Assembly: GCA_963839175.1 (NCBI GenBank)
Contig: CAWIUB010000052.1
Coordinates: 84,297 to 148,296 of the forward strand
Reading direction: 5' to 3'
DNA length: 64,000 nucleotides
From: CAWIUB01 sp963839175
GTDB lineage: Bacteria; Actinomycetota; Actinomycetes; Mycobacteriales; Jatrophihabitantaceae
The translations under genes were made by a program, and so were the position numbers. Numbering within the stretch: the stretch's first letter is position 1; each line of letters starts with the position of its first letter. The notes beneath the pieces were generated by a model. It ran no database searches and was not told where the DNA came from. It was given only the letters and a program-made list of their open reading frames with translations. Positions 34,012-42,945 of this stretch are shown here, one piece after another.

Positions 34012-35220
34012 TCAGACGGTGGCAGGCACGCCTTGCAGCAGCACGGCATGCGGCCGGAGCAGGGCGGTCATGTCGGTCTCGGGTTCGCCGTCCACAACGA
34101 GCAGGTCGGCGTGCTGGCCCGGAGCGAGTCGGCCTTTGCTGGCGCCGACGCCGCATGCCGTTGCGGCCCCTGAGGTCGCCGTGGCCAAGGCCTCGGCCGC
34201 AGAAAGTCCTGCGGCGACCAGCTCGCACACGGCGTGCGGAAGCGTTCCGTGCCGCTTGGCCGGGCCGATGCCGGAGTCGACCCCGGACACCAGGCGCACG
34301 CCTGCGGCGTGCAAACGGCCGACGAAGTCCCGTCTGGCCTGCAGCAGCTGTTGAGCGGTCACGCCTATCCGGTCCATCATCGCCTTGATCGCCGGCGGCG
34401 GCTCGTTCATCAGACGCGGGTCCACGCCGATGGTGGGGCACACCGCGATCCGGCTGCGGGCGAGGGCCGCCAGTGTCTCGTCGCTGACCTGCCCGACGCC
34501 GCGGTCGGTGACACAGCTGCAGTGTTCGATGCCGTCGACACCGACCGCGATCGCCTGCTCCACCGCGGGAGTGCCGTGCGCGTGGGCGGTGACGGGCAGA
34601 CCAACCGCGTGGGCGCGATCCACGATGAGGTGCAGTTCGGTGGTCGTGAACTGGGTGCGCATCACGTCGCTGCCCGGAGTGTTGACACCTCCCGAGGCCA
34701 TCACCTTGACGACGTCCACGCCTCGCTCCACCCGTTCGGCGACGGCCCGGACGATCTCGGCGGTCCCCGAGACTTCCCCACCCAGAAAGTGACAGTGCCC
34801 TGCGATGCTGGTCAGCGGCGGCCCTGACGCGACGATGGTGGGCTCGCTCGCGAGGGCTGCCGGTTGCCTGCCCCGACGCTGGACAACGCAGAAGCGCCGG
34901 TCGCCCAGGTCCCGCACGGTGGTCACGCCCGCCGAAAGCTGCTCGCGCAGTGCGCGGGTGATGACCTCATCGATCTGCTCGTCGGAGTAGCCGGCCACAC
35001 GATCCAACGCCGACACGCCGCTATCGGTGACCAGGTGCGTATGCGCATCGATCAGGCCGGGCAACAGCGTTCCGTCGTAGCTGGTCACTGGACAGTGGTC
35101 AGGAACCTGAAAACCGTACGGCTCGACGCCGATGATCAAGCCGTCTTCGACGAGGACCGTAGCGCCGGCGCTTCGAAATGCCTCGCCGTCGTAGGCGTGG
35201 GTCGCTCGGATCGCGTGCAC
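34012..35220 (-). CDS. metal-dependent amidohydrolase
   Basis: A 402-residue amidohydrolase-superfamily enzyme of the imidazolonepropionase/prolidase-like branch. Metal-site motifs are in order: GLIDAHTHLV, VVKVMASGGVNTPG (bridging lysine), VTAHAHGT, GIEHCSCV and SGVDSGIG (late aspartate). Relatives hydrolyse cyclic amides, aryldialkylphosphates or prolyl dipeptides; the substrate cannot be told from sequence. It is convergent with the YCII gene. The start at 35220 gives a normal N-terminal beta-sandwich. Confidence 0.85.
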   Translation of the reverse strand: MHAIRATHAYDGEAFRSAGATVLVEDGLIIGVEPYGFQVPDHCPVTSYDGTLLPGLIDAHTHLVTDSGVSALDRVAGYSDEQIDEVITRALREQLSAGVTTVRDLGDRRFCVVQRRGRQPAALASEPTIVASGPPLTSIAGHCHFLGGEVSGTAEIVRAVAERVERGVDVVKVMASGGVNTPGSDVMRTQFTTTELHLIVDRAHAVGLPVTAHAHGTPAVEQAIAVGVDGIEHCSCVTDRGVGQVSDETLAALARSRIAVCPTIGVDPRLMNEPPPAIKAMMDRIGVTAQQLLQARRDFVGRLHAAGVRLVSGVDSGIGPAKRHGTLPHAVCELVAAGLSAAEALATATSGAATACGVGASKGRLAPGQHADLLVVDGEPETDMTALLRPHAVLLQGVPATV

Positions 35221-35477
35221 GCCGCCGTCCTACCCGACGGCCGTCGACCACGCAACCTTGTGGGGCAGACCACCCGTCCGCGCTGCGGAAGTCAGCTCGG
35301 CCGAACGCGCACGCACACCCAGCGGTCTGTCCGCGTCACCATCGAACCCTGGCGTGCCACGCGGATCCGCATACGAGACGTTCCCCGGCGTGACGCCGAG
35401 TTCGTTGAAAGGCTGGCTCGTCACCGCAGCTTCAGCCGGTACGACTGTGCTGGCACTGGCGCAGTCGGCTCATCGAG

Positions 35478-36401
35478 TCAGTCCGCTGGCCGGCGGGCCT
35501 GGTTCGCCTCGCGGGCCACCGCCCAGGCGTCGGCCACCGGGCCCAGGTGCGCGAGCTTGTCGGGGTTGGTCACCGTGCGGATCGTCTGGATCTGCCCGTC
35601 GAGGATGTCGAGGGTCCAGGTGTTGAGGACCTTGCCGTCCCGGTCGCGGAGGATCGCGCCCGGCTGGCCGTTCATCTCGTGCGGCTCCAGCGTCACGTCG
35701 ATCCGGATGAGCCAGGGGAAGATTGAGGCAAGCAACCGGGCCACCTTGTCGGCGCCGGAGATGGCCTTGGCCAGCCGCGGGGCCTTGCCGCCGCTGTCGC
35801 CGACCAGCTGGACGTCGGCGGCGAGGAGTTTTCTGAGCCCGTCGAGGTCGCCGTCCCGGAACGCGTCGAAGAATCGCGCTGCCAGCTCCTCCCGTTCCCG
35901 GTGGTCTGCCTCGAACCTCGGGCGTCCCGCGTCCATGTGGCGGCGCGCCCGCACCGCGAGCTGGCGGCACGCCGCCTCCGAGCGCCCCACCGCCGACGCG
36001 ACCTCGGGGAACCCGAAGGCGAACACCTCGCGCAGCACGAAGACCGCCCGCTCGAGCGGGCTGAGCCGCTCGAGCAGCAACAGGGCCGCCATCGACAGCG
36101 AGTCGGCCAGCTCCGCCGAGTGTTCCGGGTCCTGGTATGGGTCGGTGAGCAGCGGCTCGGGGAACCACGGCCCGACGTATTCCTCCCGCCGGACGCGGGC
36201 CGAGCGCAGCACGTCGATCGAGATCCGGGTGACCACGGCCGAGAGGAACGCCTTGGCCGACGTGGGCTGTGTCGGGGAGGATTGGTAGCGCAGCCAGGTC
36301 TCCTGGACTGCGTCCTCGGCCTCGCTCACGCTGCCCAGGATCCGGTAGGCGATCGAGAACAGCAGCGGCCGCAGCTGTTCGAACTCCTCAACCCGCCTCA
36401 C
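35478..36401 (-). CDS. ECF41-type RNA polymerase sigma factor, copy 1
   Basis: A 307-residue ECF sigma factor. Region 2 is LRPLLFSIAYRILGSVSEAE and region 4 SPLERAVFVLREVFAFGFPE. Both are followed by a SnoaL-like C-terminal extension with GDSGGKAPRLAKAISG, the D-x-GGK-like motif of the ECF41 group. In that group the extension itself controls activity instead of an anti-sigma factor. GTG 36401 overlaps the stop of the epimerase gene (GTGA). ECF41 genes typically adjoin oxidoreductase, epimerase or carboxymuconolactone decarboxylase genes, as here. Confidence 0.88.
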   Translation of the reverse strand: MRRVEEFEQLRPLLFSIAYRILGSVSEAEDAVQETWLRYQSSPTQPTSAKAFLSAVVTRISIDVLRSARVRREEYVGPWFPEPLLTDPYQDPEHSAELADSLSMAALLLLERLSPLERAVFVLREVFAFGFPEVASAVGRSEAACRQLAVRARRHMDAGRPRFEADHREREELAARFFDAFRDGDLDGLRKLLAADVQLVGDSGGKAPRLAKAISGADKVARLLASIFPWLIRIDVTLEPHEMNGQPGAILRDRDGKVLNTWTLDILDGQIQTIRTVTNPDKLAHLGPVADAWAVAREANQARRPAD

Positions 36402-37330
36402 GCCAGTGCTTCTTTGAAGCCCTGCCGCCACGACGGATAGCGCAACTGCCAGCCGAGCTCGCGCTTGGCCTTGGCGTTGGAGAAGCCGCGCCCGTCGGTC
36501 ATCATCACCACTGCCACGTCCCCGGCCAGCACCCGGGCGAGCCACTTAGGGACCCGCATCGGCCGTTTCGCCCCCTCGCACGCGGCCAGGTAGGGCAGCC
36601 ATTCGCGGGCCGGGGCCGGTTCGTCGTCGACAATGTGGAACACGCCGGTCGCCTTGTGCTCCATGGCCAGGACGGTCGCGCTGGCCGCGTCGTCCAGGTG
36701 CACCCACGAGCTGTAGCCGGTGCCGCCGCCGACGAGCGGGAACTGCCGCTTGCGGATGAGTTCGACCTGGTCGTCGGTGGCGCCCGGCCCGTAGAACGCG
36801 CCGTAGCGCAAGGCGGCGCCACCTGCCTTGACGACCACCTCCTCGAGGTGGCCTACCGCCTCCGCCATCGGTTGCAGCACCGTCCCGGCCAGCGGGTCGA
36901 GCGGGTCCTGCTCGGTCTTCACCCATCCGCCCTCGCGGATGCCGTTGAAGCTGCCGAAACTCTGCGCGACGACGGTCGATACGCCGGTCGCCTCGGCGGC
37001 GGCCAGCAGGTGATCCGTCCCTTCGGTGCGCAGCCGATTGGTGGTCGCGAAAAACCGGTCGAAGTGCTTCATGTTGGGTTTGCCGGCGTGCGCCATGGAA
37101 AGCCCGGTCATCTGGTGCACGATCGCGTCCGGCCCGGCGGCAGCCACCGCCTCGCCGACCGAGGCCGCGTCCAGCCCGTCCATCACGATCGCCTCCGCGC
37201 CCAGCTGCTCCAGCAGGTCGAGCTTGGCCGGACTCGTTGTCGTGGCCGTCACCTGGTGACGCCGGGCCACCAGCTGCGGTATCAGCCGCCGCCCCAGCAC
37301 CCCGGTCCCGCCCGCCACGAACACCCGCAT
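36398..37330 (-). CDS. NAD(P)-dependent epimerase/dehydratase, ECF41 partner, copy 1
   Basis: A 310-residue extended-SDR protein. It has the cofactor motif VFVAGGTGVLGRRLIPQL at the start, the catalytic region ALRYGAFYGPG and a C-terminal substrate domain ending RYPSWRQGFKEAL. ATG 37330 (AAAGGG upstream) fits the family N-terminus; longer starts run into the promoter. An ECF41-type promoter lies 45-71 bases upstream, so the downstream sigma factor probably activates its own operon. The substrate is unknown. Confidence 0.85.
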   Translation of the reverse strand: MRVFVAGGTGVLGRRLIPQLVARRHQVTATTTSPAKLDLLEQLGAEAIVMDGLDAASVGEAVAAAGPDAIVHQMTGLSMAHAGKPNMKHFDRFFATTNRLRTEGTDHLLAAAEATGVSTVVAQSFGSFNGIREGGWVKTEQDPLDPLAGTVLQPMAEAVGHLEEVVVKAGGAALRYGAFYGPGATDDQVELIRKRQFPLVGGGTGYSSWVHLDDAASATVLAMEHKATGVFHIVDDEPAPAREWLPYLAACEGAKRPMRVPKWLARVLAGDVAVVMMTDGRGFSNAKAKRELGWQLRYPSWRQGFKEALA

Positions 37331-37374
37331 GACCATCACCCTTTCTGATTCCCGACTCTGTCTCTGCGACCTGA

Positions 37375-37401
37375 GACGAGACAGCCCGGCCGTGTGTGAC
37401 A
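37375..37401 (-). promoter_or_regulatory. ECF41-type promoter, operon 1
   Basis: On the minus strand TGTCACA (37401-37395) is followed by exactly 16 bases and CGTC (37378-37375). This is the promoter pattern described for ECF41 sigma factors. The same pattern and spacing, followed in both by TCAGG, occurs before the second epimerase gene. Confidence 0.75.
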
Positions 37402-37774
37402 TGGCAGGGACGGCGGTTGGGAGGAGATCGGCTGTCTCGTCTTGCGGGTTGGGGTCATCACCCAGCTGCGCGGCGGCGATTACCAGCCCGGCCAGGTCGG
37501 ATAACCAGGCAGTAGCTGGCCGGTGTCAGCTGGCGGGCATCGGTACGGATACCTCGGCAGCGATCGGTGCGCACCACGGTCTCAAGTGCGTACTTGCCCG
37601 GCGGGGAGGATCGCGTAGTGCCACAGGGAACCCGGGCAAGGATGTACGACCGTGCCTGGCCCGCTGCTAACGGTGCGGGGGCGACGGAGCGGCTGGCGAA
37701 CTCGCTCGGACACCACCTCCGCCGCCGCCCGACCTCCACATGACGCCCATCCGCACGTACCGCGGACAGGTTAT
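37402..37774. other. intergenic region, no gene seen
   Basis: The 373 bases between the end of the upstream sigma-factor gene and the ECF41-type promoter hold no frame I can support. Frames on either strand here look like unconstrained GC-rich sequence. It separates the two duplicated operons. Confidence 0.4.
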
Positions 37775-38683
37775 TCATGAGCCGCCGTCCCGCCGCTGAG
37801 CCATCAGAGCCGGTACGTTGGCCAGCGGACCCAGATGGCGCAACTTGTCGCGGGCGATCACCGAGCGGATCGCCCGCACCACGCCGTCTGCGATCTCGAA
37901 CTCGAACACGTTGACAAGGTTGCCTGCGCCGTCGCGCACGACCGCTCCGGGCTGTCCGTTGACCAGGGTCCCTTCGAGTTGGACGCCGGCCACACTGGCG
38001 ATCTGTGCCGCCAGGCCGAGGAGCAGGCGCGCGACCTTCTCTCGTCCGACAATCGGCCGTGGCCAATTCGGCGCAACCCCGCCGCTGTCCCCAGTGACGA
38101 CGACGTCGGCGGCGAGCACCTGCTCCAAGGCGCCGAGATCGCCGTCCAAGAGTGCGTTCAGGAATCGGCTGGCGAGTTCGTCGCGCTTGGCTGCGGACGC
38201 CTCGAACCGCGGTCGGTTCTCGCTCACGTGCCGCCGCGCCCGCACCGCCAACTGCCGGGCGTTGGCCTGCGACTTGCCGACGATGCGAGCGATGTCGGCG
38301 AACTCGTAGTCGAAGACGTCGCGCAGCAGGAACACCGCGCGTTCCACCGGCGACAGCCGCTCCAGCACGAGCAGGAACGCCATCGACAGCGAGTCGGCTT
38401 CCGCGGCCGCGCCGGCCGGGTCGTCGCCTGACGTCAGCAACGGCTCGGGCAGCCACTGCCCAACGTAGGTCTCGCGCCGGACCCGCGCCGAACGCAGATA
38501 GTCGATGCACAACCGCGTCGTCACCGCCGTCAGAAACGCCTTTGGCGAGTCGACGGTCGCCTCGGTGGCGTGGTAGCGCAGGAACGCCTCCTGGACGGTG
38601 TCCTCCGCATCGCCGACGCTGCCGAGCATGCGGTACGCGATCGAGAACAACAGCGGCCGCAGCTCGATGTAGATGTCTGGCAC
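37775..38683 (-). CDS. ECF41-type RNA polymerase sigma factor, copy 2
   Basis: A 302-residue paralogue of the sigma factor at 35478. Region 2 is LRPLLFSIAYRMLGSVGDAE, with the DNA-contacting YLRSARVRRETYVGQWLPEP after it. Region 4 is SPVERAVFLLRDVFDYEFAD, and the SnoaL-like extension has GDSGGVAPNWPRPIVG. The lysine of the GGK motif is valine here, which may change how the extension controls activity. It starts 7 bases after the epimerase stop. Confidence 0.88.
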   Translation of the reverse strand: MPDIYIELRPLLFSIAYRMLGSVGDAEDTVQEAFLRYHATEATVDSPKAFLTAVTTRLCIDYLRSARVRRETYVGQWLPEPLLTSGDDPAGAAAEADSLSMAFLLVLERLSPVERAVFLLRDVFDYEFADIARIVGKSQANARQLAVRARRHVSENRPRFEASAAKRDELASRFLNALLDGDLGALEQVLAADVVVTGDSGGVAPNWPRPIVGREKVARLLLGLAAQIASVAGVQLEGTLVNGQPGAVVRDGAGNLVNVFEFEIADGVVRAIRSVIARDKLRHLGPLANVPALMAQRRDGGS

Positions 38684-38690
38684 GGGCTGA

Positions 38691-39632
38691 TCATCCCCGC
38701 GTTGCCGGAGCGATGTCGGTCAGGCCATGGCGAAAGCCGTCCCGCCAGCTGCTCCAGCGCGGCGTCCAGCCGAGCTCGGTCTTCGCCTTGGCATTGGACG
38801 AGCCGCGGATCTGCGTCAGCATCGACACGCCGACTTCGCCGGCCGCCAGCCGGGCCAGCCACACCGGCAGCCGGAGCGGCGGCTTCGCGCCAACGACCTC
38901 GGCCAGGTACGGAAGCCACTCCGCCACCGGCGCGGGATCGTCGTCGACGATGTTGTAGACACCCGACCCGCGCTCCAGTGCAGCCACGGTGGCCGACGCC
39001 GCGTCGTCGAGGTGGCACCACGACCACACGCCGCCGCCGTCCCCGACCAACGGCATCTTGCGGTGGCGCACCAGCTCGATCATCGGCTCGGCCGCGCCCG
39101 GCCCGTAGAACGAGCCGTACCGCAGTGAGACGCCGCCGGCCTCGGTCACGGCCCGCTCGAGATACGCGATGGCCGCCAGGGTTTCCCGCTGCTTCGTCGG
39201 GAGACTCGGGTCGAAACCGTCGGCCTCGGTGGCCAGACCGGAACCTGAGCGCGGATTCGTCCAGCCGGTGAAGCTCTGCGCGACGATGCGTCGCACGCCC
39301 GCGGCGCGGGCCGCGGCCAGCAGGTGATCGAGGCCCCTGGTGCGCAGGGCGTTGGTCGTAGCGAACGTCTTGTCGAAGTTGCGCAGGCTCGACATGTCGG
39401 CCAGGGCCGTCATCTGGTGCACGATCGCGTCCGGTTCGGATCGGGCGACCGCCTCACCGAAAGCGGCCGCGTCCAAACCGTCGACAACCAGCGGTTCGGC
39501 GCCGAGGCGGCGCAGCTGATCGACCTTGTTGGGGGTGCGCGTCGTCGCGACCACCTCATGGCCCGCGGCACGCAGTCGGGGAACCAGGCGACGGCCGACC
39601 GCACCGGTCGCGCCTGCCAGGAAAACTCGCAT
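38691..39632 (-). CDS. NAD(P)-dependent epimerase/dehydratase, ECF41 partner, copy 2
   Basis: A 313-residue extended-SDR protein paralogous to the one at 36398. The cofactor motif is VFLAGATGAVGRRLVPRL and the catalytic region SLRYGSFYGPG. The C-terminal end, TPRWSSWRDGFRHGL, corresponds to that of copy 1. Two ATG codons are adjacent; 39632 gives the better distance from AAAGGAGG. It is transcribed with the following ECF41 sigma gene from a matching promoter at 39666-39692. Confidence 0.85.
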   Translation of the reverse strand: MRVFLAGATGAVGRRLVPRLRAAGHEVVATTRTPNKVDQLRRLGAEPLVVDGLDAAAFGEAVARSEPDAIVHQMTALADMSSLRNFDKTFATTNALRTRGLDHLLAAARAAGVRRIVAQSFTGWTNPRSGSGLATEADGFDPSLPTKQRETLAAIAYLERAVTEAGGVSLRYGSFYGPGAAEPMIELVRHRKMPLVGDGGGVWSWCHLDDAASATVAALERGSGVYNIVDDDPAPVAEWLPYLAEVVGAKPPLRLPVWLARLAAGEVGVSMLTQIRGSSNAKAKTELGWTPRWSSWRDGFRHGLTDIAPATRG

Positions 39633-39665
39633 CATTGCCTCCTTTGTCGACGGTTCGTTCCCTGA

Positions 39666-39692
39666 GACGAAATGGCCGCACCCCTCGTGACA
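39666..39692 (-). promoter_or_regulatory. ECF41-type promoter, operon 2
   Basis: On the minus strand TGTCACG (39692-39686) is followed by 16 bases and CGTC (39669-39666), then TCAGG. It has the same spacing as the promoter of operon 1, with one base different in the upstream box. It lies 34 bases from the epimerase start. Confidence 0.72.
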
Positions 39693-39891
39693 CCTGCCTC
39701 GCAGGTCACATCGATTCGTCGCCGGGTCGACTGGACGCGGTCCCGGCCCGGGGGGGCCAGCGCACGCCGGCGACACGGCAAACAACCGGCAGCGCCTGAA
39801 CCGGAAGCAGAACAAAGGCGCGGTCGAATCCGCCTAGTGCCTCAAGGGGTCACGTTCCGGTCAAGGATCCTTCGCTACGACACCGTCGTGC

Positions 39892-40752
39892 TTATCTGAC
39901 GGCGTTGAGTGGGACGCGGTCTTGTACGGCCTGGTCGCCGAGCTGTCGGACTCGGTCGGCCGTGGTTGGGTCGGCGGGGAGGAAGACGACGAGGTTCTGT
40001 TGGGTGTCTTCGGCGGTGGCGAGTTTGACGTAGTCCAGGTCAAGGCGTCCGGCGACCGCATGGTTGAAGCGTTTGCGGGAGGGCTGAAATCCCTTGACGG
40101 GGTGCTCTGCCCACAACGTCCGGAACTCAGCACTCGCCTCGTGCAGTGCGTCGACCAGCGCTGTCGCCCGCGGGTCACCGGGATATGTGGCGGTGTTCGC
40201 GCGGAATTGGCCGAGGATCTGTCGCGCTTCGGCGTTCCAGTCGACCAGCAGGCTCCGCGTGGCGGGGTCGGTGAACAGCAGCCAGAGGCTGTTGCGCTCT
40301 TCCTCGGGCCGGAACTCCAGGCCGCCGAGCAACGCCGAGTAGCTGCGGTTCCAGGCCAACAGATCCCACCACGGGCTGATCACGTAGGCGGGGTTCGGGT
40401 CGAGCGTGTCGACCAGACGGCGCAGCGGGTCGGTGACGACCGGGCGGGCGAGGTGTTCGTCGGGCAGGGCGACACCGGCGAGAGTGAACAGGTGTCGACG
40501 CTCGACGGTGTTCAGGCGTAGTGCGCGGGCGAGGCTGTCGAGGACCTGGCGGCTGACGGAGATGTCGCGGCGCTGTTCCAGCCAGGTGTACCAGGTGTGG
40601 CTGACCCCGGACAGCTGCGCGACTTCCTCCCGCCGCAGGCCCGGGGTGCGTCGGCGCGGCCCGGGATGCAATCCGATCATGAGCGGGTCCAGGGCCTCGC
40701 GTCGGGTGCGCAGGAAGTCGGCCAGTTCCGCTCGACGAGCCATGCCGGTCAT
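39892..40752 (-). CDS. XRE-family regulator with MmyB-like ligand-binding domain
   Basis: A 286-residue regulator. The N-terminal helix-turn-helix contains PGLRREEVAQLSGVSHTWYTWLEQ, the signature of the MmyB-like class. The C-terminal MmyB/PAS-like domain has NPAYVISPWWDLLAWNRSY and PVKGFQPSRKRFNHAVAG, proposed to bind a small hydrophobic ligand. ATG 40752 has AAGGTG upstream. It is divergent from an MFS exporter; such pairs are very common, with the regulator controlling the neighbour. Confidence 0.88.
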   Translation of the reverse strand: MTGMARRAELADFLRTRREALDPLMIGLHPGPRRRTPGLRREEVAQLSGVSHTWYTWLEQRRDISVSRQVLDSLARALRLNTVERRHLFTLAGVALPDEHLARPVVTDPLRRLVDTLDPNPAYVISPWWDLLAWNRSYSALLGGLEFRPEEERNSLWLLFTDPATRSLLVDWNAEARQILGQFRANTATYPGDPRATALVDALHEASAEFRTLWAEHPVKGFQPSRKRFNHAVAGRLDLDYVKLATAEDTQQNLVVFLPADPTTADRVRQLGDQAVQDRVPLNAVR

Positions 40753-40791
40753 GCAACACCTTCTGGGGAGCCGGAGCCTAGTGCCACGGAC

Positions 40792-40823
40792 ACCAGCATA
40801 AACGCCCCTCTGTACCAGCGTAA
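40792..40823. promoter_or_regulatory. direct repeat operator candidate between MmyB-like regulator and MFS gene
   Basis: ACCAGCATAA (40792-40801) and ACCAGCGTAA (40814-40823) are near-identical direct repeats 22 bases apart, about two helical turns. They lie in the 93-base gap between divergent starts. A dimeric regulator could bind them. Supported by repetition and place only. Confidence 0.4.
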
Positions 40824-40845
40824 GAATGAACCACACAGTGGTGAC

Positions 40846-42075
40846 ATGACCGTCAAGTCACAGATCAGTCCGCCCACCAACGTCTCCGCAGCGCCGCCCG
40901 CACTGAGCCCTCGGCGGTGGGTGGCTCCGGTGGCGGTTCTCGCGCTCGGCTCGTTCGCGATGGGCACCGACTCCTTCGTGCTGGCCGGCATCTTGCCGCA
41001 GCTCGCTGGGGGCCTGCATGTGTCTCAGAGCGCCGCTGGGCAGGTCGTCACGACCTTCGCGCTGACCTACGCCCTAGCTGCGCCGGTGCTGGCCGCGCTG
41101 ACCAGCCGGCTGCCCCGCAAACCTCTCATGGCCGTGGCTCTGGCGATGTTCGTGGCCGCGAACCTTGCCTCGGCCGCGGCGCCAACTCTCATGGTGCTGC
41201 TCCTGGTCCGGGTCGCGGCTGGGCTCGGTGCGGCGCTGTACACCCCGAACGCGTCCGCCGCGGCAGTGGCGCTGGCCGGCCCGGCCCGCCGCGGTCAGGC
41301 GCTGTCGATCATCCTGGGCGGGCTCACCGTGGGCACCGTGTTCGGGGTGCCCGCCGGCACCGCGATCGGCCAGCACATCGGCTGGCAAGCCAGCGTGATC
41401 TTCGTCGCCGTCGTCGGGACGGTGGCCCTGCTCGGGCTGCTCGCCACCCTGCCAGCCCTGGCAGCACTGCCGCGGGTGCCAATGACCGAGCGCTTCGGGC
41501 TGCTAGTCAATCGGCGGGTGTTGGCGATCGTCGCGGTCATGACGCTAGCCAGCGCGGCCAGCATCATCGTCTACACCTATATCGCGCATATCCTGCGCGC
41601 CACCGCCAACATCACCGGCACCGCGCTGGCCGTCGCACTGCTGGCCTGGGGAATCGGCGGCACCGTCGGCGCGTTCGGCAGCGGCTGGCTTACCGACCGC
41701 TACGGCGCGCAGCGCACTCTGTTGCTGGCCCTCACCGTGCTCACCGCCACCATCGCCGCCCTCGGCTATGCCGCCAGCACCGCGCTCGTGTTCCCGCTAA
41801 TGGCCCTCAATGGGGCCGCCGCCTGGGCCGTGGCCACCCCCAACAACCACCGTCTCACCGCCCTCGTGCCCCGCCTACCCAGCGTCGTGATCTCCTACAA
41901 TTCATCCGGCATCTACCTCGGCCAAGCCCTCGGCGCCGCCCTCGGCGGGCTGTTGCTCGCCCACGCCGCCTCGACCACCGCCCTGTGCCTGGCTGGCACC
42001 GTGCTAGGCGTCGGTGCGCTCGGCGGGCACCTCCTCCTGCGACGCACATCAATGGCCGTCGCACCAATCGAGTGA
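40846..42075 (+). CDS. MFS transporter, DHA1 family (AraJ/CmlA-like exporter)
   Basis: A 409-residue transporter with 12 predicted transmembrane segments. It starts with FAMGTDSFVLAGILPQLAGG, the first-helix motif of the DHA1 sugar- or drug-efflux branch. The loop between helices 2 and 3 has LTSRLPRKPLMAV, and motif C appears as GGLTVGTVFGVPAGT. It probably expels a small toxic molecule. ATG 40846, divergent from and probably regulated by the MmyB-like protein. A longer in-frame start would overlap that gene. Confidence 0.88.
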   Translation: MTVKSQISPPTNVSAAPPALSPRRWVAPVAVLALGSFAMGTDSFVLAGILPQLAGGLHVSQSAAGQVVTTFALTYALAAPVLAALTSRLPRKPLMAVALAMFVAANLASAAAPTLMVLLLVRVAAGLGAALYTPNASAAAVALAGPARRGQALSIILGGLTVGTVFGVPAGTAIGQHIGWQASVIFVAVVGTVALLGLLATLPALAALPRVPMTERFGLLVNRRVLAIVAVMTLASAASIIVYTYIAHILRATANITGTALAVALLAWGIGGTVGAFGSGWLTDRYGAQRTLLLALTVLTATIAALGYAASTALVFPLMALNGAAAWAVATPNNHRLTALVPRLPSVVISYNSSGIYLGQALGAALGGLLLAHAASTTALCLAGTVLGVGALGGHLLLRRTSMAVAPIE

Positions 42076-42236
42076 CCTGGCCGTCCCCGACCCCTTCGGG
42101 AACCGGATCATCTTCCACACCGCGCCCAACAATCGATGAGGCCAGGATTGGCGCCTGAGCCGAATGGCGCCTACGGGCATCGGCTACCGGTGCGAGTCAC
42201 GCTTGGCCCGGCGGACCGTGTGGATAGAGTCTGGAA

Positions 42237-42734
42237 GTGCCCGAGCTGCAGAGCCTTCGTGCTGAGCATGGACAGGCGGTCCTGGCCTTTGAGCTAGCGA
42301 ACCGCGCTTACTTCGCCGCCTCGATCTCCGACCGCGGCGACGAGTTCTTCGACCAGTTCACGGAGCGCCACAGCGCTCTGCTTGCCGAGCAAGAAGCCGG
42401 CATCAGTGCGTTCTACGTGCTCGTTGACGAGGACGGTTCGGTACTGGGCCGGTTCAACCTCTATGAGTTCAATGACGCAACCGCAAAGCTCGGCTACCGG
42501 GTCGCCCAACATGTCGCCGGTCGCGGGGTGGCGACCGCGACCCTGCGAGAGCTGTGCCGGCTGGCGGCGGCGCGGTACGGGCTGTGTGCACTGACGGCGG
42601 CCGCCTCCTGCGAGAATGTCGCGTCGCGGAAGGTGCTGACCAAGGCCGGGTTCGTTCCAGTCGGCCCAGCCGACCCCGCCGACATCGGCGGCAAGCAAGG
42701 CACGTTGTACCGGCGGGACCTTGCCGCGGAGTGA
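42237..42734 (+). CDS. GNAT-family N-acetyltransferase (RimJ/RimL type)
   Basis: A 165-residue acetyltransferase. It has strand pattern FYVLVDEDGSVLGRFNLYEF, the acetyl-CoA pyrophosphate loop VAGRGVATATLRELC (R/Q-x-x-G-x-G/A motif), and CENVASRKVLTKAGFVPVG near the C-terminus. It may acetylate ribosomal-protein N-termini, amino acids or a drug; the substrate is not evident. GTG start at 42237. It is the last gene before a strong hairpin. Confidence 0.85.
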   Translation: MPELQSLRAEHGQAVLAFELANRAYFAASISDRGDEFFDQFTERHSALLAEQEAGISAFYVLVDEDGSVLGRFNLYEFNDATAKLGYRVAQHVAGRGVATATLRELCRLAAARYGLCALTAAASCENVASRKVLTKAGFVPVGPADPADIGGKQGTLYRRDLAAE

Positions 42735-42818
42735 TCTTGATCAGCCGCCGGTGAGGCAGCGTGCCGTGCCGCGGCCGGGATCTCATGCGGGCGGCTCCCA
42801 CCAGCGGTGCGGGCGGTA

Positions 42819-42874
42819 TCCCGATCGTGCAACGTTTGGCAGCCTGAGACGGCCAGACGTTGCACAATCGGGGA
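42819..42874. repeat. long inverted repeat (about 20-bp stem), possible terminator or REP-like element
   Basis: The left arm (42819-42840) contains GATCGTGCAACGTTTGGC and the right arm (42852-42874) GCCAGACGTTGCACAATC. They pair almost perfectly over about 20 bases with two T/C differences, one bulge and an 11-base loop. It sits 85 bases after the GNAT stop and 72 before the next start. No T-run follows. It could end transcription, or be a mobile palindromic repeat. Confidence 0.65.
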
Positions 42875-42945
42875 TTAGGCCGTCGGTCCGGCCAGCACGA
42901 GATCTCGGTCGCGTGGCTGCGGCGTGTTGATGGTGCAATGAACCC

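Noticed and set aside
35230..35424. 64-codon ORF on the minus strand between amidohydrolase and ECF41 genes
   Set aside because: No ribosome site, no recognisable pattern and no coupling to neighbours; not enough to call a gene.
34864..36288. 474-codon open frame on the plus strand
   Set aside because: It lies antisense to the amidohydrolase and ECF41 genes, both of which have clear motifs. The translation is low-complexity Arg/Ser.
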